The notes below the pieces were generated by a model that ran no database searches, was not told where the DNA came from, and worked only from the letters and a program-made list of their open reading frames with translations. A program made the translations under genes and the position numbers. Shown in pieces: positions 19,495 through 28,137 of a DNA stretch of 61,522 bases; the first letter of the stretch is position 1, and every line of letters begins with the position of its first letter. The stretch comes from Pelistega indica (lineage in GTDB: Bacteria; Pseudomonadota; Gammaproteobacteria; Burkholderiales; Burkholderiaceae_B). The DNA lies in the NCBI RefSeq assembly GCF_000506865.1, contig NZ_AYSV01000091.1, positions 1 to 61,522 on the forward strand, written 5' to 3'.

Positions 19495-20277
19495 TTACTT
19501 TTTTTCATCCTTAATACCAAGATGATTGGCCACACTACGCTCAAAAAATAATTGATTATCTGGTAGTGCATTAACGCGGTTATGATTAATAATCATTGTG
19601 CTACTGCCACCACCATCTAAGTTAATTGCATGTGGCACATTAAGTTGCTTAAATAATGTAGCTAATTGTGTAAGGGTATAGCCTTGAAATTCTTCTCGTC
19701 TACCTTCTACCACCACCATATAAAGGAAACGGTTATCAGCGGTAAGTCCTATGGCGGTACGAGGATGTTTTGTCTGTGCATTACGATAGCAAATACCTGT
19801 ACTACTTGGAGCACATAGGAACTTACCATTCTGCAAGCTTTGCCAACCACTGATGACTAAATCCCATTGTGGCTGATATATAGTGCTTTTATTATAGGAT
19901 TCAATAAAACATTGATTATTTTTTGTGCAGGCAAAAAAAGCATATTGTCGGTAATCCTTACTCCTGTGCCATGTATGCTGATGAGAATAGTTTAATCCTA
20001 AAGGATTTCTTTTTTCATCATAAAAAGCGCCATTAATCGCTACGGTTGCTTCATTATCACGAGCAAAATTACTGGTAGTATCACTATGCTGTGGCAATGT
20101 ACCAATCAGCTTAATGCTTGGGCAGCTTAAATCTACCTTAGTAATGTGAATAGGCTTTTGATTGTCATAGGTAATACAAGGAGAAACCTGCTCAATAGCG
20201 TGCACATTAGGTATTAACGAAAAAAAAAGCGATAAATAAAGTAAGCAGTAGCTTAACAAACATGCAAAGACACTCAA
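19495..20277 (-). CDS. secreted phosphodiester glycosidase-like protein (NAGPA/DUF2233 family)
   Basis: The protein has an N-terminal signal sequence (hydrophobic CLLSYCLLYLSLFFSLI, cleavage near VHA) and a NAGPA-type domain: NEATVAINGAFYD (about 75-88), HPRTAIGLTADNRFLYMVVV and the signature HAINLDGGGSSTMIIN near 215. The family removes exposed sugars from phosphodiesters; some bacterial members act on cell-surface or exopolysaccharide material. Six cysteines in the mature part fit a periplasmic, disulfide-bonded protein. It is convergent with the opp operon. Confidence 0.85.
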   Translation of the reverse strand: MSVFACLLSYCLLYLSLFFSLIPNVHAIEQVSPCITYDNQKPIHITKVDLSCPSIKLIGTLPQHSDTTSNFARDNEATVAINGAFYDEKRNPLGLNYSHQHTWHRSKDYRQYAFFACTKNNQCFIESYNKSTIYQPQWDLVISGWQSLQNGKFLCAPSSTGICYRNAQTKHPRTAIGLTADNRFLYMVVVEGRREEFQGYTLTQLATLFKQLNVPHAINLDGGGSSTMIINHNRVNALPDNQLFFERSVANHLGIKDEKK

Positions 20278-20366
20278 AATAAGATGATAAAAAAATCTAG
20301 TTTAAGTATGAGTATAACGGTTTCTATGCTAATCTTTTGTGAACAGTAAATGATTTGATTGTGTTT

Positions 20367-22298
20367 ATGAAATATACGCTGGTAGAAGGTGTGGCAGGTA
20401 GTGGTAAAACGAGCTATATCGCCGATTATGTGAAAAAGAGCCTGCAACCTAAAAAAGCTTTATTGCTAACATTTAGTCGCACTGGTAAGGATGTCATGCA
20501 GTTTTATATGGAAAAGCGTGGCTTTCCTCAATTATCTATTCATACAATAGATGGATTTGCGGCAGGAGTACTTAATCAACTTGGTGATACACGTTATACC
20601 GTTAAACGTAATCATGTCGAAAGAGAGTTATTGCCTCAATTATATGAATATGTTATCGAACAGGCGCAGCAATACGCACTAATTACAGGCACAGAGCCGA
20701 TTGATGCTCCTCAGATTACACCGCATGCCATGCAAGAGATGATGAGCGATATCGATTTTTTCCGTGCATCAGGTGCTTATGAATACGATGATGATGATAT
20801 TTTGCAAGAAATTCTAACAGGTAAGCTCAATCATGATTGGCGACTGGTCAAGCGAATGTTTTATGCCTATGATCACTATCGTGAAACGTGGAAACCTCGA
20901 GTTGTGGATAATCATGATTTATATGAGGAGGATACTTCAACGTCTATTTATCAGTCAGGGGAACAAGGATTTAGATTATTAGGTGAAGCTGTTTTTGATC
21001 TATTAGACTATACTGATGATAGTGATATTTTAGAAAAAATAGGGCGAAAATATTCTCTGATTTGTATCGATGAATTTCATGATACGACTCCTTTACAATT
21101 AAAATTTTTATTTAAATTAGCGCACTTTGTGCCAGAGGTTATTGCCGTAGGCGACCGGTTTCAGAATATTTTTGCGTGGCGTGGTACAAATACTGAAGTT
21201 GTGTTTGAACAATTTAAACAGCGCTTCCATGCTGAGACAGTGTATCTAAATCACTCCTATCGTTATGCTCAGAATTTGGCGAATATTGCGACTAATATTA
21301 TTCATAGACCCATTGACTCAAAAGCCACTCATAAAACTACGGTGAAGCAACTAACCGAAAATGATTTAGGTAAACTTGGAAAAGAAGAGGTAGTCATTAC
21401 TGAGGATTATCCAGAGCAAATTAAAGCTGCTTTTGATATTGTTAGCAGGACTAAGCAAAAAATCAGTATCGGTATTCATCATACTATGGGACCAGTGATA
21501 TTGAATGTACTTTGTGCTCTTCGTTATGGTTATTTGTTAGATGGTAAATCTACAAAATTTCTAAAAAATTTTGCGCTTGATTTAGCACAGTTTTATCAGT
21601 TATCAGCGTGTCGTTTAAGTGAAGAAATTCAGCAAGATATACTGAATAAAATAAGCTTAGAAAATTTTGTTAAAAATACTATGATGCAATTACAACAAGA
21701 GGGTAATATTGCATTTGAATCAAGATTTAAAAAATCGCTATTAGAATGGTGTGCTAGTAATAGAGAGCATCAGAACGTATATGATATTATGCAGTGGTTT
21801 GAGCAAAGTTCGGGGCTCTGGGCTATACAATCAAACCGGCTTTATGATCAAGTAGCTAAGGCATCTTGGGATGCGTTAAAACAAGATGCGTATCGCCATC
21901 GTTATCTATGGAATCAGTGGCCGCAACAGGCTGAATTATTACGCAAACGTTGGAATATGACGCAAGGCATACGGTTTGTAACGATTGCACAAGCCAAGGG
22001 ACGTGAGTATGATAATGTGCTGATATATGGGGCGACACAAGAGGGTTTTACTCATTCACTATTGCACCAACAAGAAGATCTACAACGTAATTTATTTTAT
22101 GTTGGCATAACACGTGCACGAAAGCAGCTTAATTTTTATGTAGATAATACGCCTGATTTAAAACCTATCATGCCTATTACTGAGGATGAAGATATTGAGC
22201 CTCAAGGACCATCCAACATGATAGATACGAGAAAAGAAGATGCGCTAAAAGAGCTTGTACAGATTAAGCAACAGCTACTTAAAAGAATTCAACATTAA
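20367..22298 (+). CDS. UvrD/Rep-like superfamily 1 DNA helicase
   Basis: The protein is a DNA-dependent ATPase/helicase of SF1A. Motifs in order are Walker A GVAGSGKTS (near residue 8), QxFT-like LLTFSRTGKDVM, Walker B LICIDEFHD (about 235), motif III VGDRFQNIFAWRG, motif IV-like YLNHSYR, motif V AQAKGREYDNV and motif VI VGITRARKQL. At 643 residues it is shorter than UvrD or Rep and lacks the usual QTDE spacing, so it belongs to an uncharacterised subgroup. ATG at 20367 is preferred to a TTG 12 bases earlier. Stand-alone gene. Confidence 0.85.
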   Translation: MKYTLVEGVAGSGKTSYIADYVKKSLQPKKALLLTFSRTGKDVMQFYMEKRGFPQLSIHTIDGFAAGVLNQLGDTRYTVKRNHVERELLPQLYEYVIEQAQQYALITGTEPIDAPQITPHAMQEMMSDIDFFRASGAYEYDDDDILQEILTGKLNHDWRLVKRMFYAYDHYRETWKPRVVDNHDLYEEDTSTSIYQSGEQGFRLLGEAVFDLLDYTDDSDILEKIGRKYSLICIDEFHDTTPLQLKFLFKLAHFVPEVIAVGDRFQNIFAWRGTNTEVVFEQFKQRFHAETVYLNHSYRYAQNLANIATNIIHRPIDSKATHKTTVKQLTENDLGKLGKEEVVITEDYPEQIKAAFDIVSRTKQKISIGIHHTMGPVILNVLCALRYGYLLDGKSTKFLKNFALDLAQFYQLSACRLSEEIQQDILNKISLENFVKNTMMQLQQEGNIAFESRFKKSLLEWCASNREHQNVYDIMQWFEQSSGLWAIQSNRLYDQVAKASWDALKQDAYRHRYLWNQWPQQAELLRKRWNMTQGIRFVTIAQAKGREYDNVLIYGATQEGFTHSLLHQQEDLQRNLFYVGITRARKQLNFYVDNTPDLKPIMPITEDEDIEPQGPSNMIDTRKEDALKELVQIKQQLLKRIQH

Positions 22299-22345
22299 TG
22301 ATAAAAGTAGCTGTTATAAACTGACCTGTTTATTAAAAATAATTG

Positions 22346-22382
22346 TTCAAAAATTAACCCCTTTATTTAAAATAAAGGGGTT
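22346..22382 (-). terminator. Rho-independent terminator after fpr, probably bidirectional
   Basis: AACCCCTTTATTT / AAATAAAGGGGTT gives a 13-bp perfect stem. On the minus strand it is followed by AATTTTTG, so it ends the fpr transcript; from the plus side it may also end the helicase transcript. Confidence 0.8.
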
Positions 22383-22459
22383 ATTCACAAAGCTGATACC
22401 TTGAGAGTCATTCACACAAGATTTGTGGAAGAAGAATCTATTCGATTTTCAAGAAAATA

Positions 22460-23235
22460 TTATTGACTAACGAATGCACGCTCAATCACAAAATCGCCAG
22501 GAGTAGAGGTATTTCCTTCTTTAAAATTACGCTCTTCACACATTCGTTTTAAATCCGCTAGCATAGCAGGACTACCACAAATCATCACGCGATCTTCGGC
22601 AGGATTTAATGGAGGAACACCCAAGTCAGTGAATAATTTACCATTTTCAATAAGAGTGGTAATACGACCTTGGTTACGGAAAGGTTCGCGAGTGACAGTT
22701 GGGTAATACTTTAGTTGTTTACTTACCATTTCACCTAAAAATTCATCCGCTTGTAGATCTTTGGTGAATAAATCGTAGTAAGCTAACTCATTTACTTGGC
22801 GAACGCATGAACCAAAATAACCTCTTCATAACGTTCATAGGTTTCTGGATCACGACAAATGCTCAAGAATGGCGCTAGACCAGTACCAGTACCTAATAAA
22901 TATAGACGTTTGGCAGGTAAGAGATAATCAAGCAATAATGTACCCGTAGGCTTACGACCAACGATAATGGAATCGCCCACTTTGATGTGTTGTAAGCGAG
23001 ATGTTAAGGGACCATCTTGGACTTTAATACTGAGGAACTCGAGATGTTCTTCGTAGTTTGGGCTAGCGATACTATAAGCACGCAATAGAGGCTTACCATC
23101 AACCATTAAACCAATCATGGTGAAGTGGCCATTACTAAAACGTAGTGCAGGGTCGCGAGTAGTAGTAAAACTAAATAAACGGTCAGTCCAATGGTGAACA
23201 CTAAGTACTTTTTCTTCTAAAAATGCTGACGCCAT
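22460..23235 (-). CDS. fpr: ferredoxin--NADP(+) reductase, frame broken by one missing base
   Basis: Fpr moves electrons between NADPH and ferredoxin or flavodoxin through FAD. The N-terminal half carries the FAD motif RAYSIASPN (about 53) and the NADP motif LLGTGTGLAPFLS (about 110). It breaks after EEVILVHA at about 22805. The other frame continues with VRQVNELAYYDLF and MVSKQLKYYPTVTRE through MICGSPAML, ending at 22460. Unlike the other breaks this needs one base added (CATGCGTT to CATGGCGTT or similar). Repaired length is 258 residues, normal for Fpr. Confidence 0.92.
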
Positions 23236-23356
23236 ACTAAAACCTAAGAATTAAAAAGAGAAGTTTCATCAGGAAATCTGATTATGCTAAATGAAATTAT
23301 AGTATTTTTTGGTATATTAAAGGTTTATCAAACTAATCTTTTGGGATAAAAGTTAA

Positions 23357-24568
23357 ATGCGAACATTTATTAGAAAATCATTCATGATGTGTAGTGCAGT
23401 ATTAACCATTTGTTCTAGCACTGCTGTTTATGCGGAAAATGTCATTAGAGTTGGGGAAATTAATTCTTATAAAACAATCCCCGCTTTTTTAGAACCATAT
23501 CGTAAAGGAATTGAGTTAGCTGTTGAACAAGTTAATGCAGATAATGGCATTAATGGCAAAAAACTTGAAGTGATTTTAAGAGATGATGGTGGTACGCAAA
23601 ATAATGCCATTCGAGAAGCCCAAACCTTATTACGACGCGATAAGGTTGATTTATTGGCAGGTGGTTTTTTATCCCATATTGCTTTAGCGCTTGCTGATTT
23701 TGCTAAGAATAAAAAGGTTTTTTTCTTGGCGGGTGAACCACTTACTGACAAGATGGTGTGGGAGAATGGTAATGAGTACACTTTTAGGTTACGTGACTCA
23801 ACGTATATGAAAGTGGCGATGCTTATTGACGATGCTGTTGCGTTGAAGAAGAAACGTTGGGCATTGGTCTATCCTAATTATGAGTATGGACAGTCAGCGG
23901 TAGAAAGTTTTAAAAAAATGATGAAAGAACGTCAGCCAGATATTGAGTTTGTTATGGAACAAGCTACTCCATTTAATAATATTGATGCGAATAGTGTTGT
24001 TCAAGCGTTAGCTGATGTAAAACCAGATGCTATTTTCAACGTACTTTTTAGTACTGATTTGACCAAATTTGTAAGAGCCGGTAATACTCGTCAGCTATTC
24101 AAGGATGTTTCCGTCGTTAGTCTCTTAACTGGTGAGCCTGAATATTTGGATCCTTTAGGTAGCGATACGCCTAAAGGGTGGATAGTGACAGGATATCCTT
24201 GGTATGCCATTAATACACCAGAACATGATGCTTTCTTAAAAGCCTATCAAGCAAAATTTAATGACTATCCACGCTTAGGTAGTATTGTTGGTTATATGAC
24301 TATACAGTCATTAGCAGCTGGTCTACGTAAGGCGAAAAGTACTAAGGCGGAAGATTTAATAGAAGCGTTTAAAGGGCTTGAATTGAGTACGCCATTGGGG
24401 CAGATTTCTTATCGCTCTATTGATCATCAATCAACGATGGGCAGTTATATTGGTCGTTTAGATGTTAAAGATGGCAAAGGAATTATGACTGATATTCGCT
24501 ATGTAGACGGAAAAGACGTGCTACCAAGTGATGAAGAAGTATTAAAGTTAAGGCCACAAGTAAAATGA
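23357..24568 (+). CDS. branched-chain amino-acid-type ABC transporter substrate-binding protein
   Basis: The 403-residue protein has a signal peptide (FMMCSAVLTICSSTAVYA) and the Leu/Ile/Val-binding type-1 periplasmic fold: VEQVNADNGINGKKLEVIL, then RRDKVDLLAGG. It heads a four-gene importer (receptor, fused permease, two ATPases) and overlaps the permease gene by 4 bases (ATGA). Ligand could be leucine-type amino acids or another small polar compound; family members also carry urea or amides. Confidence 0.9.
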   Translation: MRTFIRKSFMMCSAVLTICSSTAVYAENVIRVGEINSYKTIPAFLEPYRKGIELAVEQVNADNGINGKKLEVILRDDGGTQNNAIREAQTLLRRDKVDLLAGGFLSHIALALADFAKNKKVFFLAGEPLTDKMVWENGNEYTFRLRDSTYMKVAMLIDDAVALKKKRWALVYPNYEYGQSAVESFKKMMKERQPDIEFVMEQATPFNNIDANSVVQALADVKPDAIFNVLFSTDLTKFVRAGNTRQLFKDVSVVSLLTGEPEYLDPLGSDTPKGWIVTGYPWYAINTPEHDAFLKAYQAKFNDYPRLGSIVGYMTIQSLAAGLRKAKSTKAEDLIEAFKGLELSTPLGQISYRSIDHQSTMGSYIGRLDVKDGKGIMTDIRYVDGKDVLPSDEEVLKLRPQVK

Positions 24569-26466
24569 ATGTAGAGGCGTTGTTACTACAATTACTTAAT
24601 GGGCTAGCAAGTGCTAGCTCATTATTTATGGTCTCTGCTGGTTTGTCATTAATTTTTGGCGTAACTAGAGTGGTTAATTTTGCCCATGGCTCTTTTTACA
24701 TGCTTGGTGTTTATTTAGCCTATTCATTAACGCATTATTTTGGGGTAACTTCTGGTCTTGGGTATATTACAGGTATTGTCTTAGCTTCATTATTAACCGG
24801 TGTGGTAGGCGGTTTAATAGAAATAATTATTCTTAGGCGTATTTATAAAGCCCCTGAATTATTCCAATTATTAGTTACGTTTGCATTAGTGATGGTAATT
24901 AGTGATGGTGTGTTATGGATTTGGGGGGCAGAGGACCTATTAGGGCAACCAGTCCCTTATTTAAATGGTTCTATTAACATTTTAGGACAATTATTTCCTA
25001 TTTATCAGCTGTTTCAAATTTTTATTGGCTGGGTAGTGCTATTTTGTTTATGGTTTTTATTAAATAAGACGAAATGGGGAGTTTTTGTAAGAGCAGCACA
25101 ACAAGATAAAGAAATGCTTGGTGCTTTGGGAGTGAATCAAGCTTGCCTATTTACGGGGGTATTTACCTTAGGAACTTTTTTAGCAGGATTAGGAGGAGCA
25201 TTAGAGTTACCTAATGAGCCTGCGAGCCTTAGTTTGGATTTACGTTTAATCGGAGATGCTTTTGCTGTTGTTGTTATTGGAGGTATGGGCTCAATACCGG
25301 GTGCTTTAATTGCGGCATTATCTATTGCTGAAATTAAAGCATTAGCTAATTGGTTAGGAGCGGTTGATTTTTGGGGAGTCACGGTAAATTTTAGCCGTTT
25401 AACCTTAATATTAGAATTCGTTTTAATGGCTGTTGTGTTAGTCATCAAACCTTGGGGATTTTTTGGTAAAGCACAAGAGAAATCACGCAATATAGGCATT
25501 GTAGAAAAGCCTTTGCAACCATTACAAGGATTAACTAAGCTTTTATATATTATCGGAGCAACCCTTATTTGTTTGGTTCCCGTCATTGATAGTGACTACA
25601 CTATGCTGTTAGTCCAAGATGCTTTAATTGCTGTTCTATTTGCGTTTAGTTTGTTTTTTATGGCGGGTACGGCTGGAATGCATACCTTTGGACATGCTGT
25701 CTATTTCGGTATGGGGGCCTATGCTGTAGCTATTGGTATTCAGCAGCTAGGTCTACCTTTGTCAGTTAGTTTTATCTTAGCACCGATAGTATCTAGTTTA
25801 TTAGCTGTCGTGATTGGTTGGTTTTGTATCCGTTTAACTGGTATTTATTTGGCTATGCTGACATTGGCATTCGCTCAATTGATTTGGTCAATCATGTTCC
25901 AATGGGATGGTTTTACAGGGGGATCAAATGGTATTGTTGGTATATGGGCTGATGGTTGGTTAGCAGATGAAACGCATTATTTTTATTTCACTGCATTAGT
26001 CGTATTCATTTGTATTTTTGTACTAAGGCAACTTATTTTTTCTAGTTTTGGCTATGCTATTCGGGCAAGTAGGGACTCCGTCACAAGAGCACAGGCAATT
26101 GGTATTCCCATACGTCGTGTGCAATGGACTGTCTTTATTATTGCTGGTTTTTTTGCAGGGTTGGCAGGTGCTTTATTAGTCTTTTCTAAAGGAAGTATTT
26201 CTCCTGAAGAATTAAGTGTGGCTAAATCTGTGGATGGGTTGGTGATGGTATTACTAGGCGGTATTCAATCGCTTACTGGGCCTATTGTTGGTGCTATTGC
26301 TTATACCGTACTACATGACACAGCTATTCAATTAACCTCGTATTGGAAAGCTTTACTCGGTGCGATGATTATCATACTGGTGCTGATTTTCCCTATGGGT
26401 ATTACTGGGGTGTTTGAACAATTCCGATTCTTCAAAAAGCGAAAACAAACCACATTACATGGTTAA
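24565..26466 (+). CDS. fused LivH-LivM branched-chain amino-acid ABC permease
   Basis: A single 633-residue protein joins both permeases. Residues about 1-300 resemble LivH (SLIFGVTRVVNFAHGSFYMLG and GGMGSIPGALIAA), and about 325-625 resemble LivM (AGMHTFGHAVYFGMGAYAVA, FTGGSNGIVG, FGYAIRASRDSVTRAQAIGI). The junction lies around KPLQPLQGLTKLLY. Around 17-18 membrane segments are expected. The fusion makes the permease pair stoichiometric. Confidence 0.92.
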   Translation: MNVEALLLQLLNGLASASSLFMVSAGLSLIFGVTRVVNFAHGSFYMLGVYLAYSLTHYFGVTSGLGYITGIVLASLLTGVVGGLIEIIILRRIYKAPELFQLLVTFALVMVISDGVLWIWGAEDLLGQPVPYLNGSINILGQLFPIYQLFQIFIGWVVLFCLWFLLNKTKWGVFVRAAQQDKEMLGALGVNQACLFTGVFTLGTFLAGLGGALELPNEPASLSLDLRLIGDAFAVVVIGGMGSIPGALIAALSIAEIKALANWLGAVDFWGVTVNFSRLTLILEFVLMAVVLVIKPWGFFGKAQEKSRNIGIVEKPLQPLQGLTKLLYIIGATLICLVPVIDSDYTMLLVQDALIAVLFAFSLFFMAGTAGMHTFGHAVYFGMGAYAVAIGIQQLGLPLSVSFILAPIVSSLLAVVIGWFCIRLTGIYLAMLTLAFAQLIWSIMFQWDGFTGGSNGIVGIWADGWLADETHYFYFTALVVFICIFVLRQLIFSSFGYAIRASRDSVTRAQAIGIPIRRVQWTVFIIAGFFAGLAGALLVFSKGSISPEELSVAKSVDGLVMVLLGGIQSLTGPIVGAIAYTVLHDTAIQLTSYWKALLGAMIIILVLIFPMGITGVFEQFRFFKKRKQTTLHG

Positions 26467-26477
26467 GGGATTTATTC

Positions 26478-27224
26478 ATGAGTTTGTTAAAAATAGAAGA
26501 TATTAATAAATCCTATGGTGATTTTTGGGCAGTTAATCATGTTAGTTTTGATCTTCAAGAGGGTGAAATGCTTGCCTTGATTGGTCCTAATGGAGCTGGT
26601 AAGTCCACCACCTTTAATATGATTGGAGGTCAAACTCAACCCAATAATGGTTCGATTTTATTTAAAAATCGTAGTCTGCTTGGCTTAAGTGCCGATAAAA
26701 TTTGGGCTCTAGGTATTGGAAGAACATTTCAAATAGCGGAGATTTTTTCATCACTTACTGTATTAGAAAATGTGCAATTAGCATTGCAAATAGCGTTGAG
26801 AAACAAGATAGCCTTATTTAACCATGGTGATACAGATTTACAAGATGAGGCATTACTGTTGCTGAAACAAGTGGACATGGTGGAAAATGCTCATACAGCA
26901 GCAAGTGAAATTGCGTATGGCGATGTTAAAAGGCTTGAGTTAGCTATGGCGTTAGCTAATCATCCAACGTTATTATTAATGGACGAACCAACAGCGGGTA
27001 TGTCTCCAACAGAGCGAATAGCTATGATGGCGTTGACTAAGAAGATCGCTCAAGAAAAAAATATGGCCGTGCTATTTACTGAGCATAGTATGGATGTGGT
27101 ATTCAAGTTTGCTGATCGAATTATCGTGATGGCAGCAGGTAGCATTGTGGCGACAGGGACACCTGAAGAGATAAGAAATAATGCTTTAGTCAAAGAAATT
27201 TATCTTGGCAATAACAAGGTCTAG
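26478..27224 (+). CDS. livG: branched-chain amino-acid ABC transporter ATPase LivG
   Basis: The protein has Walker A GPNGAGKST (about 37), the LivG-type ARTFQ-like GIGRTFQIAEIF, a degenerate signature IAYGDVKRLELAMALA and Walker B LLLMDEPTAGM. The long loop NKIALFNHGDTDLQDEAL separates them. 248 residues, complete. It energises the importer with LivF. Confidence 0.94.
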   Translation: MSLLKIEDINKSYGDFWAVNHVSFDLQEGEMLALIGPNGAGKSTTFNMIGGQTQPNNGSILFKNRSLLGLSADKIWALGIGRTFQIAEIFSSLTVLENVQLALQIALRNKIALFNHGDTDLQDEALLLLKQVDMVENAHTAASEIAYGDVKRLELAMALANHPTLLLMDEPTAGMSPTERIAMMALTKKIAQEKNMAVLFTEHSMDVVFKFADRIIVMAAGSIVATGTPEEIRNNALVKEIYLGNNKV

Positions 27225-27234
27225 AGGGTTATTA

Positions 27235-27972
27235 ATGAGTGAATTACTAAAAGTAAGCCATTTAAATGCATGGTATGGGCAAGCACAAATTTTATTTGAT
27301 GTTGGCTTACAGGTTAATCGTGGCGAAGTGGTCGCCTTGATGGGGCGTAATGGAGCAGGTAAGTCTACTACTTTAAAAACAATTATGGGGTTGGTGGAGC
27401 ATAAGCAAGGTGACGTCGTATTCATGAATAAGCCTATACTCGGTTTACCTGCTTATAAAATAGCTCGCTTAGGTCTAGGATATGTCCCTGAGGAGCGAAG
27501 AATTTTTGCTGATTTGGATGTACAAGAGAATTTATTAACTGGAAAACAATCTGCAAGAGTTTGGGAAGATGGTCGCCCTGTAGTGGAGTGGACACCTGAA
27601 AAATTATTTACGCTATTTCCAAATTTAGGACGTATGCTAGATAGACCTGGTACTAAGATGAGTGGTGGGGAGCAACAGATGTTAAGTGTTGCAAGAACAT
27701 TGATGGGAAATCCCTATTTAGTATTATTAGATGAACCTAGTGAAGGTGTTGCTCCTATCATTGTTGATCAGTTAAAAAATATGGTATTAACCTTAAAAGA
27801 GCAGGATATTGGCATTTTACTGTCTGAGCAAAATTTGGATTTTGTACGAGATGTGGCGGATAGGGCCTATGTCTTAGAAAAGGGTGAGATTAAGTTTTCG
27901 GGTAGTATTGAGCAGATTTATGCTGATGAGACGATTAAAGCACAGTATTTGGGGTTGGAAACAGCTTCTTAG
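27235..27972 (+). CDS. livF: branched-chain amino-acid ABC transporter ATPase LivF
   Basis: The start ATG at 27235, preceded by GAGGG, gives MSELLKVSHLNAWYGQ, the classical LivF start; an upstream in-frame ATG at 27205 overlaps livG and is less likely. Walker A GRNGAGKST, GYVPEERRIFADLDV, signature MSGGEQQMLSVARTL and Walker B LVLLDEPSEG are present. 245 residues. Last gene of the liv-type operon. Confidence 0.95.
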   Translation: MSELLKVSHLNAWYGQAQILFDVGLQVNRGEVVALMGRNGAGKSTTLKTIMGLVEHKQGDVVFMNKPILGLPAYKIARLGLGYVPEERRIFADLDVQENLLTGKQSARVWEDGRPVVEWTPEKLFTLFPNLGRMLDRPGTKMSGGEQQMLSVARTLMGNPYLVLLDEPSEGVAPIIVDQLKNMVLTLKEQDIGILLSEQNLDFVRDVADRAYVLEKGEIKFSGSIEQIYADETIKAQYLGLETAS

Positions 27973-28050
27973 GAGTACGTAGGAAGTGTTGATTTTAAGT
28001 CTCAGGTAGCTACTAGGTAGAGTCAGAGCTAAAAGGGTGGATAAGTTAAT

Positions 28051-28086
28051 AAAAGGTGTTTCTTTATACATAAAGAAACACCTTTT
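28051..28086 (+). terminator. Rho-independent terminator of the liv-type operon
   Basis: AAAAGGTGTTTCTTTAT pairs with ATAAAGAAACACCTTTT across a 2-base turn; the T run TTTTC follows the stem on plus. It is 80 bases after the livF stop and also sits just before the convergent DUF945 gene. Confidence 0.9.
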
Positions 28087-28137
28087 CGTCTAAAGCATTA
28101 TTGTACTTGGAAAGTTTGGTTAGAAAGCTTGATGAAT

